A stretch of 30,273 bases of DNA from SIG644 sp045613985 (GCA_045613985.1 JAZLCA010000068.1:1-30273); one strand, 5' to 3'. Numbered from the stretch's first letter, positions 8,383 through 16,507 are shown. The notes: generated by a model from the sequence alone, not told the origin. Translations and numbers: made by a program.

Positions 8383-9921
8383 ATGAAAATTCGCATTTTG
8401 CGCGCAATGTCTTTGTTATTGGCGCTTTTAATGCTGTTCTCTTTGTCCTTGACCATGATGGGATGCAGCGAAGAGCAGCCCGATGACAATCCTCCCGCCG
8501 ACGATACGCCCGGTGATGACAAGCCCGGTGATGACAAGCCCGGTGACGATAAGCCCGGTGAGGACGACCCTCAGGAGCCCGTCACGCCCCCCGACAATCC
8601 CGAGGATCCTTATGCATCTTACAACATTCCGGACAGCTTGCCCGAGCGGTCCTTCCGCTCCGAAGGCATTGACGAGTTCATCATTGCCTGCCAGGACGAT
8701 ATGGTGCATTACTTCTGGGTAGAAGACTATGACGGCGGTATCGTTGACAACGCCGTATTCAAATCCGTTGCCGCAGTCGAGCAGCGCTTCGACGTCGATG
8801 TTTCGGCCTATCAGGCTGCCAACAGCCAAAGCATTAAGAACGGAATCACGGTGCAGGACGGTTCATTTGACTTCGCCTTTATGCTGGACGTCACGGCCAG
8901 CGGTTTCTCGCTTGAGAACCTTTTCACCAACCTGTATAACCTGGAATCGCTGGATTTCTCCCAGCCCTGGTGGCCTGCTCCCTCGGTCGCGGCGCTGACC
9001 TATCAAAACAAGATGTACCTTGGCTCTTCCACCATGTCCTATCTGGGACTCGGCCAGACCTTCCTGACCTACTTCAATAAGACCATCTTTGAAGATCATG
9101 AATTGGCTTATCCTTACCAAGCCGTTATGGAAGGCAACTGGTATCTGGAGGATATGATCGAGTTGTCGGAAAACTTCGGTGATTATTTTGGCAACAACGA
9201 CCTCAAGGACCCCGAGGATACCTTCGGATTTTTGTGTCCCAACGGCTTCTACGGTTGGTTTGAGTCCTTCGGCATCGAAATGGTCAAAAAGGAGGGCGAT
9301 GAACTCATTCTCAACGCTCACTGCGAAGAGGCTTATGAGCTGATCGAAAACGTACACTACCTCCTCCTCGAATCCGACTTCGGCTATACCGATACCGAAA
9401 ATACCGTCAACCAAATGTTCTCCAATAATCAGGCCATGTTCGTGTACGGTAAGCTCAGAAACGCCTACGACGTGTTCCGTTTCCACGAGGTTGATTACGG
9501 CATTCTGCCCGTGCCCAAGCTCAACGAGGATCAGGAAGACTACTGCTCCGCTTATACCGACCGCTTCTTCGTCGTTCCTTCTTCCTCTGTCAACGGCAAG
9601 GACGTGCAGGATATCGGCTTTATCCTGGAGGCACTCAGTGCCGAGGGATACCGCACCATTTATCCCGCCTACTACGAAGAAACCATGCAGAACAGATATT
9701 CGACTGACGCCGAGAGCAAGCAGATCCTTGCTATGCTGCACAAGTACCGCGTCATCGACTTCGCCTACGTTTACACGAGCGGCAAGTGCTTTACCCGTTC
9801 GCTGGTCACGCTGATCGTCGAAAAGCAGAGTAAGGACTACGCCTCCCTGCTCAGCACAGGACTTCCCGATGCGGAGGCTAAGCTGGAGGAACTCAGAAAT
9901 CTCTTTTCCGAGCTGGATTGA
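8383..9921 (+). CDS. Lipoprotein of the extracellular solute-binding protein type
   Basis: The 512-residue product has a lipoprotein signal peptide (MKIRILRAMSLLLALLMLFS, then LSLTMMGC) with Cys28 as the likely lipidated residue. Next comes a low-complexity linker rich in Asp, Pro and Gly with GDDKP repeats, then a large globular domain. The domain has the look of family-1 ABC solute-binding proteins of the clostridial type: aromatic-rich stretches, FDFAFMLDV, FLTYFNKTIFEDHEL, NWYLEDMIELSENF, and a late block on FVVPSSSVNGKDVQDIGFIL. It would sit on the outer face of the membrane and bind a ligand, often a sugar or oligosaccharide in this family. No permease or ATPase genes are adjacent, so the partner transporter and the ligand are unknown. 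It has its own promoter and no obvious terminator. Confidence 0.82.
   Translation: MKIRILRAMSLLLALLMLFSLSLTMMGCSEEQPDDNPPADDTPGDDKPGDDKPGDDKPGEDDPQEPVTPPDNPEDPYASYNIPDSLPERSFRSEGIDEFIIACQDDMVHYFWVEDYDGGIVDNAVFKSVAAVEQRFDVDVSAYQAANSQSIKNGITVQDGSFDFAFMLDVTASGFSLENLFTNLYNLESLDFSQPWWPAPSVAALTYQNKMYLGSSTMSYLGLGQTFLTYFNKTIFEDHELAYPYQAVMEGNWYLEDMIELSENFGDYFGNNDLKDPEDTFGFLCPNGFYGWFESFGIEMVKKEGDELILNAHCEEAYELIENVHYLLLESDFGYTDTENTVNQMFSNNQAMFVYGKLRNAYDVFRFHEVDYGILPVPKLNEDQEDYCSAYTDRFFVVPSSSVNGKDVQDIGFILEALSAEGYRTIYPAYYEETMQNRYSTDAESKQILAMLHKYRVIDFAYVYTSGKCFTRSLVTLIVEKQSKDYASLLSTGLPDAEAKLEELRNLFSELD
8497..8571 (+). repeat. 15-bp tandem repeats coding a GDDKP linker
   Basis: Two identical copies of a 15-bp unit (8512-8526 and 8527-8541) are followed by a near copy (8542-8556). 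Degenerate units lie on both sides (8497-8511 and 8557-8571). They encode Gly-Asp-Asp-Lys-Pro repeats in the spacer between the lipid anchor and the binding domain. The array is a likely site of length variation by slippage. Confidence 0.85.
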
Positions 9922-9952
9922 TAAAATTTTTGTTTGATTTTTCCGGAAGCCC

Positions 9953-9981
9953 TTTACAAATGCGAAAAAGACAGTTATAAT
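9953..9981 (+). promoter_or_regulatory. Sigma-A promoter of the sugar isomerase gene
   Basis: TTTACA (9953-9958), a 17-bp spacer and TATAAT (9976-9981), followed by an AAAGGA ribosome binding site before the ATG at 10031. Confidence 0.85.
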
Positions 9982-10030
9982 ATACACGATATACTACGTA
10001 TACATTTCAATCCAAGAAAGGAACCTGATC

Positions 10031-10573
10031 ATGAAAAAAGCAGATATTGCAATCGCACGTCAGAAAGCCATTGAAGTTTTTGAGAAAGCACACATCGTCC
10101 TGAGCGACGAGGAAAAAGCTAACATCGAGGTTGCGGACTTCGGTCTGAACGACGTTTATCACACCGGCCTTTTGCTGGTCACCTACATCAACACCGACCG
10201 TTACTGCGGCAAGGAAATGGTACTGCTCCCCGGCATGACCTGCCCCGAGCACATCCATGCTCCCCTGCCCGAGCAGAACTACATCGGCAAGCAGGAGACC
10301 TTCCGCTGCCGTTACGGTAAGGTTTATCTGTACGTTGAGGGTGAGCCCACTCCCAACCACCACTGCCACCCCGTCAAGGAAGACACCTGCTACACCGTCT
10401 TCCACGAGATCGTTCTCGAGCCCGGTCAGCAGTACACCATCGCTCCTAACACCCGTCACTGGTTCTCCACCGATACCGAGTCGGTCATCTCCGAGTTCTC
10501 CTCGCCCTCGTTCGACGAGCTGGACATCTTCACCGACAAGGATATTCAGAGAATTCCTACCATTGATGATTGA
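10031..10573 (+). CDS. D-lyxose/D-mannose-type cupin sugar isomerase
   Basis: The 180-residue protein is a cupin of the D-lyxose ketol-isomerase family, which interconverts D-lyxose and D-xylulose and often D-mannose and D-fructose using a divalent metal. The cupin metal site is readable: H74-x-H76-x4-E81 in the first motif, and H143 after the LEPGQQYTIAPNTR turn in the second. Its length is close to the short Bacillus-type enzymes (about 167 residues). It has no signal peptide, so it acts in the cytoplasm. The gene is monocistronic, with its own promoter and a strong terminator. The upstream lipoprotein could supply a sugar, but only proximity supports that. Codon use appears strongly biased (many GTC, ACC, CGT and AAG), consistent with high expression. 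The exact sugar is not certain. Confidence 0.85.
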   Translation: MKKADIAIARQKAIEVFEKAHIVLSDEEKANIEVADFGLNDVYHTGLLLVTYINTDRYCGKEMVLLPGMTCPEHIHAPLPEQNYIGKQETFRCRYGKVYLYVEGEPTPNHHCHPVKEDTCYTVFHEIVLEPGQQYTIAPNTRHWFSTDTESVISEFSSPSFDELDIFTDKDIQRIPTIDD

Positions 10574-10582
10574 TTTTCACAC

Positions 10583-10617
10583 AAAAACCGGATGCCGCTG
10601 TGCGGCATCCGGTTTTT
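10583..10617 (+). terminator. Rho-independent terminator of the isomerase gene
   Basis: An 11-bp GC-rich stem (CCGGATGCCGC / GCGGCATCCGG) with a TGT loop is followed by a run of six T. A matching A run precedes the stem. Confidence 0.93.
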
Positions 10618-10629
10618 TCGTTTTCCCTC

Positions 10630-10658
10630 TTGACAAATGGTTCTACATGGTGTAGAAT
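10630..10658 (+). promoter_or_regulatory. Sigma-A promoter of the blaI-type/M56 pair
   Basis: TTGACA (10630-10635), a 17-bp spacer and TAGAAT (10653-10658). The -10 element and most of the spacer lie inside the first operator, so repressor binding would block polymerase. Confidence 0.9.
10641..10657 (+). promoter_or_regulatory. BlaI-type operator 1
   Basis: Perfect inverted repeat TTCTACA-TGG-TGTAGAA. The TACA...TGTA core is that of BlaI/MecI operators. It covers the -10 box. Confidence 0.9.
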
Positions 10659-10665
10659 GTAATTG

Positions 10666-10682
10666 TTCTACAGGGTGTAGAA
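10666..10682 (+). promoter_or_regulatory. BlaI-type operator 2
   Basis: Perfect inverted repeat TTCTACA-GGG-TGTAGAA, the same arms as operator 1. The centres are 25 bp apart. It lies over the transcription start and initial leader, just before the AAGGAGG ribosome binding site. Confidence 0.9.
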
Positions 10683-10697
10683 TGGAAGGAGGTTCTT

Positions 10698-11060
10698 ATG
10701 AAGGAGATGCAAATGGGAGCGGTGGAATCCCGCTTCGCAGATATGATATGGCAAAACGAGCCCATCGCGGCATCCGAATTGGCCCGACAGGCCGCAACGG
10801 TATTAGGTTGGAAGAAAACGACGTCCTACACCGTGCTCAAGCGCCTGTGCGATAAGGAGATCTTCCGAAACGAAGGCGGTGTAGTCACCTCTCTGATCTC
10901 GCGGGCAGATTACGACGCGCTCCAAAGCGAAAAGTTCGTCGAGGAACAGTTCGACGGTTCGCTCCCCGCTTTTCTTGCCGCCTTTACCTCGCGCAAGCAA
11001 CTGACCGAACAGGAATTGGAAGCCTTGCGCCGCATGATCGACGAACACAAGGAGGGCTGA
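10698..11060 (+). CDS. BlaI/MecI/CopY-family repressor
   Basis: The 120-residue protein is a winged-helix repressor of the BlaI/MecI family. The N-terminal 70 residues carry the DNA-binding domain (LARQAATVLGWKKTTSYTVL, then KRLCDKEIFRNEG). The C-terminal half (FVEEQFDGSLPAFLAAFTSR onward) matches the dimerisation and cleavage helices of the family. Two perfect operators precede it, one across the -10 box, so it very likely represses its own operon. The family model is that the partner M56 protease, when it senses a signal, causes cleavage of the repressor. The partner gene follows after one base. The start has a strong AAGGAGG. The inducer is unknown, and nothing resembling a beta-lactamase or mecA is nearby. 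Confidence 0.93.
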   Translation: MKEMQMGAVESRFADMIWQNEPIAASELARQAATVLGWKKTTSYTVLKRLCDKEIFRNEGGVVTSLISRADYDALQSEKFVEEQFDGSLPAFLAAFTSRKQLTEQELEALRRMIDEHKEG

Positions 11061-11061
11061 T

Positions 11062-13293
11062 ATGGACGCTGTATTTCTCAAGCTTCTCAACATGAGCATC
11101 ACGGCCTCCTGGCTGTGCCTGGCCATCCTGCTCATTCGCCTGCTGCTCAAAAAAGCACCCAAGGCGATTTCGTGCGCCCTGTGGGCGCTCGTCGGACTTC
11201 GCCTGCTGTTGCCCTTCTCGCTGGAGAGCGTGTTGTCCCTCGTCCCCAGCACTCAAACGTTGCCCGAGGATATTTTGATTTCGCCCGCCCCGACCATCAA
11301 CAGCGGCATTCCCGTCGTCAACGGGGTGGTCAACCCCGTTATTTCACAGGGCCTTGCCCCCAATCCGGGCGATAGCGTCAATCCCATGCAGGTCATCACG
11401 ACCGTCGCGGGCTACGTTTGGCTGGTCGGCATGGCCGCCATGCTCGTCTATATGCTCGTCACCTACCTGCGCGTGAGGGCCAAGGTCGCCGAGGCGGCCA
11501 AAATTGAGGGCAACGTCTACGAATGTGACCACATCGACACGCCGTTTATCCTGGGCGTCATTCGCCCCCGTATCTATCTGCCGTCAAGTATGAACGAGGC
11601 TGACCGCGCCTTTGTCATTGCCCACGAAAAGGCGCACCTGCGCCGTCTGGACCATCTGTGGAAGCCGCTCGGTTTCCTGCTTTTGACCGTGTACTGGTTC
11701 AATCCCCTTCTGTGGCTGGGCTATATCCTGCTCTGTCACGACATTGAGCTGGCCTGCGACGAAAAGGTTATCAAAAGTTTGGGAACGGACATCAAAAAGC
11801 AATACTCCGAGGCACTCATCAACTGCAGCGTCCCCCGCCGCGCCATCTCTGCTTGCCCTCTCGCGTTTGGCGAGGTCGGCGTCAAGGGGCGCATCAAATC
11901 GGTTCTCAACTACAAAAAGCCCGCCTTTTGGATCATCCTCGTGGCGGTCGTCGCGCTGGTCGTCACAGGCGTGTGCTTCTTGACGGATCCGAAAACAGAA
12001 GATGGTAAAAAAATCGCATACACCGCCGACGTCATAGACGTTGACAATCCGTTGCTGCTGAACCGTCTGAAACAAACATCACTCGTTACGAATGATTTAG
12101 CCGGATATAGGCTTCACAAAATTCAAAGTGTGGAGCAGCTGAACGATTACTTGGTTCTTATCGACAATGACAACGCCGATGCCTATGCACAAAAATACGA
12201 CGAGAGCTTTTTCAAGCAACACACGCTACTCACGCTATATCATCCCAAATCCAGTGATACCGATGTTTTTCGCATTGCCGAGATCCGTTGCTTTGAGGAA
12301 TGCCTGAAAATTACTGTTGAAAAAACCACAGAAGGAACAGCCGCCGCAATGATTGCCGACTTATTTTTCATCGAATTGACTACCGACGATATTCAAGATT
12401 GCGTACAATTTGAGGCAACCTTCACCTACTCGCAAAGTCTGATTGACGAAATTTATGCAACCGTCCAACCCGACACGACACAACCGTCTTTGAGTTTCAC
12501 CGCCTGGGACTTCATAACCACCCCCGAGATCGGGTATTACAGCTTGGACAAAGCCAATGCGCTCAGCGGCACCAAATTCGTTTACAACGGCGCGATCTAC
12601 ATGATCGACCGCACAGGAAAAGAAACGGAATTGATCTCGGGCATGCCGGTGACGGAAGCCGTCTTTGCCGATCTTAACCAAGACGGCTATCCCGAATTTC
12701 TCGGCCAGGCCCTCTTTGGAAGCGGCTTCATTCATGAATTTATCGTAGTGTACGACATTAAAAACGAGCAGTTCTACCGTTTGGACGAGAGATTCACCTT
12801 CGACTTTGGCCTCGTTACCGACACCGGTAGCTTATCAGTTACGATCAGAGACGTAATCTCTCCGGCACCGGGGGCTACATTTGCGGCCATTCCTCTACTC
12901 GTTAAAAACGGCGACGGCTACGTATTGGAACTTCGCAACGGTTCGGATGTATTGTACCGCAGCTTTGCCGACGGAACGCACGAAGCCTTCTTACCCGAGG
13001 CCATTGGTTCTTACGTTTTCAGCCCGGACAACCACTGGTACAACGACTCAATCATATCGCTATACGAAGATCAAACGTTCCAGTTTGTTTTCTCTCCCGC
13101 CAGTTCCTACCTTGGTTACGGCAAATATGAAGTCAAGGACGATCTGCTGATTCTTTCCACAGACGACGGAAAGTACATCTACGTTTTTGAAATGCACGAG
13201 GACCGCCTCGTATTCATTCAAACGGAAGATAGTTACAGCGAGATGGGTAAATTTACCAACGGCAGTGAATTTATCAAGCAAAATACCAACTAA
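11062..13293 (+). CDS. M56-family (BlaR1/MecR1-like) membrane metalloprotease with a large non-PBP sensor region
   Basis: The 743-residue protein starts with BlaR1-like membrane helices. Its zinc-protease motif is HEKAH at 188-192, with the downstream ligand motif ELACDEK and another helix pair (YWFNPLLWLGYILL). A last membrane segment (PAFWIILVAVVALVVTGVCF) lies near residue 300. After it come about 430 extracellular residues. The first part (FFKQHTLLTLYHP...ADLFFIEL) resembles PrcB-type domains often fused to clostridial M56 proteins. Then comes a beta-rich region with a calcium-loop-like DLNQDGYPEF. I find no serine transpeptidase/penicillin-binding sensor like that of BlaR1. From about 12000 the DNA is visibly more AT-rich than the protease part. 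It follows the repressor by one base. A signal-dependent protease that inactivates the repressor is the family role; the ligand is unknown. Confidence 0.88.
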   Translation: MDAVFLKLLNMSITASWLCLAILLIRLLLKKAPKAISCALWALVGLRLLLPFSLESVLSLVPSTQTLPEDILISPAPTINSGIPVVNGVVNPVISQGLAPNPGDSVNPMQVITTVAGYVWLVGMAAMLVYMLVTYLRVRAKVAEAAKIEGNVYECDHIDTPFILGVIRPRIYLPSSMNEADRAFVIAHEKAHLRRLDHLWKPLGFLLLTVYWFNPLLWLGYILLCHDIELACDEKVIKSLGTDIKKQYSEALINCSVPRRAISACPLAFGEVGVKGRIKSVLNYKKPAFWIILVAVVALVVTGVCFLTDPKTEDGKKIAYTADVIDVDNPLLLNRLKQTSLVTNDLAGYRLHKIQSVEQLNDYLVLIDNDNADAYAQKYDESFFKQHTLLTLYHPKSSDTDVFRIAEIRCFEECLKITVEKTTEGTAAAMIADLFFIELTTDDIQDCVQFEATFTYSQSLIDEIYATVQPDTTQPSLSFTAWDFITTPEIGYYSLDKANALSGTKFVYNGAIYMIDRTGKETELISGMPVTEAVFADLNQDGYPEFLGQALFGSGFIHEFIVVYDIKNEQFYRLDERFTFDFGLVTDTGSLSVTIRDVISPAPGATFAAIPLLVKNGDGYVLELRNGSDVLYRSFADGTHEAFLPEAIGSYVFSPDNHWYNDSIISLYEDQTFQFVFSPASSYLGYGKYEVKDDLLILSTDDGKYIYVFEMHEDRLVFIQTEDSYSEMGKFTNGSEFIKQNTN

Positions 13294-13299
13294 CAAAGA

Positions 13300-13327
13300 A
13301 GAACCCGAAGCTCTCGCTTCGGGTTCT
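13300..13327. terminator. Terminator between the M56 gene and dut (convergent)
   Basis: A 12-bp stem (AGAACCCGAAGC / GCTTCGGGTTCT) with a TCTC loop. On the plus strand it ends in TTCT, on the minus strand in TCTTTG, so it probably serves both convergent genes. Confidence 0.85.
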
Positions 13328-13342
13328 TTCTCTATTTACGAT

Positions 13343-13786
13343 TCACTTCCCCGTCGAGCCAAAGCCGCCGGCACCTCGCGACGTGTCGGACAGGTCGTCG
13401 GTTTCAAAGAAGGTGGCTGTCAGATAGGGCGTGATGACCATCTGCGCCACGCGGTCGCCGCTCTTGACGGTGCGGGCCTCGCCGCTGTGGTTGTGGAGCG
13501 CCACGCAGACCTCGCCGCGATAATCCGAGTCGACCACGCCAACCTTATTGGCAGGAGCAAGTCCGCTCTTGGTAGCAAGTCCGCTGCGGGCATAGATCAG
13601 GCCGGCAAAGCCACAGGGGATCTCAAACGCCCAGCCGGTCGGGATGACCAGCGTCTGTCCGGGGTTGATGGTGACCTCGCCCGCCTCGATGCAAGCGTAA
13701 AGATCACAGCCGGCGGCAAAATCCGAGCCGTATGTCGGTGCGTGCGCGCCCTCGCGCAGTTTTTTGATACGAACGTCAGCTCTCAT
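13343..13786 (-). CDS. dut: Deoxyuridine 5'-triphosphate nucleotidohydrolase (dUTPase)
   Basis: dUTPase hydrolyses dUTP to dUMP and pyrophosphate, keeping uracil out of DNA and feeding dTMP synthesis. All five motifs of the trimeric family are visible in this 147-residue protein: SDFAAGCDLYA, PTGWA, ARSGLATKSGL, GVVDSDYRGE, and the P-loop-like C-terminal RGAGGFGSTGK. The start at 13786 (MRADVRIKKL) is preferred over an in-frame ATG three codons upstream. The AGAGG ribosome binding site sits nine bases before 13786 but directly touches the earlier ATG. It lies 24 nt behind the Gfo/Idh/MocA gene, probably in the same transcript, although the two have no evident biochemical link. Confidence 0.96.
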   Translation of the reverse strand: MRADVRIKKLREGAHAPTYGSDFAAGCDLYACIEAGEVTINPGQTLVIPTGWAFEIPCGFAGLIYARSGLATKSGLAPANKVGVVDSDYRGEVCVALHNHSGEARTVKSGDRVAQMVITPYLTATFFETDDLSDTSRGAGGFGSTGK

Positions 13787-13810
13787 AGGTAACATCCTCT
13801 CAATGGAGTT

Positions 13811-14863
13811 TTACGCTTCAAAAATGGTGCCGAGCCGCGCCTTCTCGATGACCTCGATGACCTTATAGGACTGCTCCAGCGTCACAGGGAACGCCTTGCC
13901 GGTGCGAATGGTCTCGTACAGCGCGTCCCAAATACGGCTGGCTCCATCGCCGTGGGAGAGATCCAGAGGACGGAACTCCTCAACCCAAGGCAGTTTTTCG
14001 GGATTGCCAAATCCGGCGTCTTGGGGCCAAGTTTCACCCTTGACCTCGGCATAAGGAAGCGGCTGTGCAGGATCAAGATAACGCAGCTTGAAGCCACCCT
14101 TTTCGCTGACCAACGCACCTCGGCTGCCGTATACCAGATATTCGGGCGAGGGCAAAGCCGCACCGCCGCAGATCTCCAAATCGACAACGCGATCGTTAAC
14201 ACCGCGGAAGACGAGCTTGACGTGGTCGTCGCGGTCACCCAGCCAAGCGGTCTGCTTCAGGTCGGTGAACAGCTCCGTGTAGTCACCACCGCAGAAACGG
14301 AGCGCGTGATCGATGATATGGGGACCCCAGTTGCAAATCTGTCCGCCGCCCGAGGATTTGAGCGTCTGCCAGTCGTTGCGGCGCTGATAGCCGTTGCGGC
14401 ACAGCTTGATCTGATACACGTGGCCCAGTATACCCGAGTTAATGATGTCCATAACCATCTCAAAGCCGTACTCAAAGCGGCGGTTGTGGCGAATGTACAG
14501 GTGAGGACCGGCGGGCTGACTGCCCAGCTTGATCAGCTCTTTGGCCTCGGCGGTGTTCAGCGCAAACGGCTTTTCAAGGAAAACGTCCTTGCCTGCCAAA
14601 AGGGCCTGCTTGGCGTGCTTGAGATGATCGATGGAGCGAGTTGCGATATCGACCAGCTCGACTTCGGGGTCAGCGATCAGCTCCTCAATGGTGGCATAAC
14701 CTTTGGCACCGAACTCCTCGGCGAAGGCTTGTACGCGCTCGGGAATGACATCACAACCGGCGACGAAAACGAACTTGTCCTTGCGCGACGCCAGCTCGCG
14801 GGTATGCATGGAATAGCCTGCGCGACCAAGGCCGATCAGACCGATCTTGATGGGATGATTCAT
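13811..14863 (-). CDS. Gfo/Idh/MocA-family NAD(P)-dependent oxidoreductase
   Basis: The 350-residue protein starts MNHPIKIGLIGLGRAGYSMH, with the Rossmann dinucleotide motif GLIGLGRAG. The family signature EKPFALN, with the catalytic Lys, follows around residue 98. The C-terminal half has the alpha/beta fold used by sugar and inositol dehydrogenases (GGGQICNWGPHIIDHALRF). In that motif Asn stands where many relatives have Asp, while the catalytic His is kept. Such enzymes oxidise or reduce sugars and cyclitols, or their derivatives, with NAD(P). The substrate cannot be told. The start at 14863 is set by a GGAGGA seven bases upstream; the open frame continues upstream through the promoter. It is the first gene of a two-gene unit with dut. 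Confidence 0.92.
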   Translation of the reverse strand: MNHPIKIGLIGLGRAGYSMHTRELASRKDKFVFVAGCDVIPERVQAFAEEFGAKGYATIEELIADPEVELVDIATRSIDHLKHAKQALLAGKDVFLEKPFALNTAEAKELIKLGSQPAGPHLYIRHNRRFEYGFEMVMDIINSGILGHVYQIKLCRNGYQRRNDWQTLKSSGGGQICNWGPHIIDHALRFCGGDYTELFTDLKQTAWLGDRDDHVKLVFRGVNDRVVDLEICGGAALPSPEYLVYGSRGALVSEKGGFKLRYLDPAQPLPYAEVKGETWPQDAGFGNPEKLPWVEEFRPLDLSHGDGASRIWDALYETIRTGKAFPVTLEQSYKVIEVIEKARLGTIFEA

Positions 14864-14902
14864 ATTATGTTCCTCCGTATGACAAATATAACTCTTTGTT
14901 TT

Positions 14903-14931
14903 ATTATACCTCACAAAGAAAAGATTGTCAA
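14903..14931 (-). promoter_or_regulatory. Sigma-A promoter of the oxidoreductase-dut unit
   Basis: TTGACA (14926-14931) and TATAAT (14903-14908) with a 17-bp spacer, a perfect consensus. Confidence 0.9.
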
Positions 14932-15056
14932 TGGTCAATGATTTTTTCTTGCCCTCGCTCCTGTGTCACAATAGCAGCAAAACACCTTTGTCAATGTGTC
15001 ATCGCACCGATATGAAAAATATTCCAACACTACGACGCAAAAGCAAGACCTAAAGC

Positions 15057-15088
15057 AAAAATATCGCCCGCCGAGTGCTCGGCGGGCG
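15057..15088 (-). terminator. Terminator of the nfnAB-pyk unit
   Basis: An 11-bp stem (CGCCCGCCGAG / CTCGGCGGGCG) begins six bases after the pyk stop on the minus strand and is followed by ATATTTTT. Confidence 0.88.
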
Positions 15089-15094
15089 GATGTT

Positions 15095-16507
15095 TTATAT
15101 TTCTTCGATTTTTATAAGATTGGTGTTGCCCGAACAACCCGTGGTATCACCACCGGTAATCACGATACGGTCACCGCGTTGCAACGACAGCTGCTGAACA
15201 GCCATCTTCTTGGCGGTATAGAACAGCACGTCGGTCGAATTAAACGTCTCGCACATTGCGGGAATAACCCCCCAGGACAGCGCCAGCTTACGCCATGTGC
15301 GCTCGTTGGTAGTCAAGCCGATAATGGGCACGGGAGAGCGGAAACGCGACACCATGCGAGCAGTCATGCCCGACAGCGAGCAAGCCACAATGGCCTTGGC
15401 ATCAATGTCGATGGCCATGCCGCAAGTCGAGTGCGAAATGGCATCCACCATACTGCGAATGTGGAATTCCGCGTTGTGAAAACGCTTTTTGTAGTTGGTG
15501 TTGGACTCGGTCGTCTCGGCAATCTTGGCCATGGTAGCAACCGCCTGGACAGGATATTTACCCGCTGCCGTCTCGCCCGACAGCATAATGGCGCTGGTAC
15601 CGTCGTAGACCGCGTTGGCAATATCCGAGATCTCGGCACGAGTGGGGCGGGGGTTCGCAATCATCGACTCCAGCATTTCGGTGGCAGTAATGACACGCTT
15701 ACCGAGAAGACGGCACTTGGTGATCAGCTTTTTCTGAATGGCAGGCAGATGCTCAAACGGGATCTCAACGCCCATATCGCCACGAGCAATCATGATGCCG
15801 TCGCAGCACTCGCAGATCTCCTCAATATGGTCCACGCCCGACTGGTTTTCGATTTTGGCAATCAGTTCGATATCGTCCGCGCCCAGTTCTTTGAGGTAGT
15901 TATGCACGTCGATCAGGTCCTGACGGGTAGAAACAAAAGAGCAAGCAATATAGTCCACTCCATTTTCTACACCAAAGCGAATATCATTTTTATCCTGCTC
16001 GGACAAGTAAGGCTGCTTCATGACCTTGCCGGGGAAGCTCATGCTCTTGCGATCGGACAGAACGCCGCCGATGACAACCTTGCACACGATATTGCTGCTC
16101 TCAATTCGGACGACCTCGAAGCAAAGCAGACCGTTGTTCAGTAAAATGGTATCGCCCACGTCAAGCTCTTCCGTCAGCTTGGCATAGCTAACCGAAACGA
16201 TGCTCCCATTACCTACAACGTCCTCGGTGGTAAAGGTAAACATCTCTCCGTCGTGCAGGGTGATCTTGCCATTTTCAAAGGTTTTGATGCGATATTCCGG
16301 TCCCTTGGTATCCAGCATGATTGCAATGGGAAGACCCAATTCGTCACGTACCTTTTTGACCAAATCGATTCTTCTCTGATGATCCTGGTGAGTATTGTGG
16401 GAAAAATTCATTCTGGCGACGTTCATGCCGGCCAGGCAAAGTCCGCGAACCACCTCTTCCGTCTCCGTGGAGGGGCCGAGTGTACATACGATTTTCGTTT
16501 TGCGCAT
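15095..16507 (-). CDS. pyk: Pyruvate kinase
   Basis: Pyruvate kinase transfers phosphate from phosphoenolpyruvate to ADP in the last step of glycolysis. The 470-residue product has the A/B/C-domain architecture without the extra C-terminal PEP-utiliser domain seen in Bacillus. Motifs: TLGPST near the N-terminus, ARMNFSHN (R32, N34, S36), LDTKGPEYRIK, IAKIENQ with the catalytic Lys, MIARGDMGVEIP, and the signature region TATEMLESM. Three deviations from the usual family text are visible: Asn for Gly after NFSH, EYRIK for EIRTG, and TATEML for ATQML. The start has a GAAAGGA ribosome binding site. It lies 36 nt behind nfnB with no terminator or clear promoter between, so it is probably read from the nfnA promoter. 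Confidence 0.96.
   Translation of the reverse strand: MRKTKIVCTLGPSTETEEVVRGLCLAGMNVARMNFSHNTHQDHQRRIDLVKKVRDELGLPIAIMLDTKGPEYRIKTFENGKITLHDGEMFTFTTEDVVGNGSIVSVSYAKLTEELDVGDTILLNNGLLCFEVVRIESSNIVCKVVIGGVLSDRKSMSFPGKVMKQPYLSEQDKNDIRFGVENGVDYIACSFVSTRQDLIDVHNYLKELGADDIELIAKIENQSGVDHIEEICECCDGIMIARGDMGVEIPFEHLPAIQKKLITKCRLLGKRVITATEMLESMIANPRPTRAEISDIANAVYDGTSAIMLSGETAAGKYPVQAVATMAKIAETTESNTNYKKRFHNAEFHIRSMVDAISHSTCGMAIDIDAKAIVACSLSGMTARMVSRFRSPVPIIGLTTNERTWRKLALSWGVIPAMCETFNSTDVLFYTAKKMAVQQLSLQRGDRIVITGGDTTGCSGNTNLIKIEEI

Noticed and set aside
8497..8571. Short tandem repeats as a possible CRISPR array.
   Set aside because: The units are 15 bp, contiguous without spacers, and in frame within a protein-coding linker.
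10698..13293. Calling the repressor/M56 pair a beta-lactam resistance sensor (blaI-blaR1).
   Set aside because: The M56 protein has no penicillin-binding sensor domain, and no beta-lactamase or mecA-like gene is adjacent.
14996..16144. A 382-codon plus-strand open frame.
   Set aside because: It is antisense to pyk; pyruvate kinase motifs on the other strand are unambiguous.
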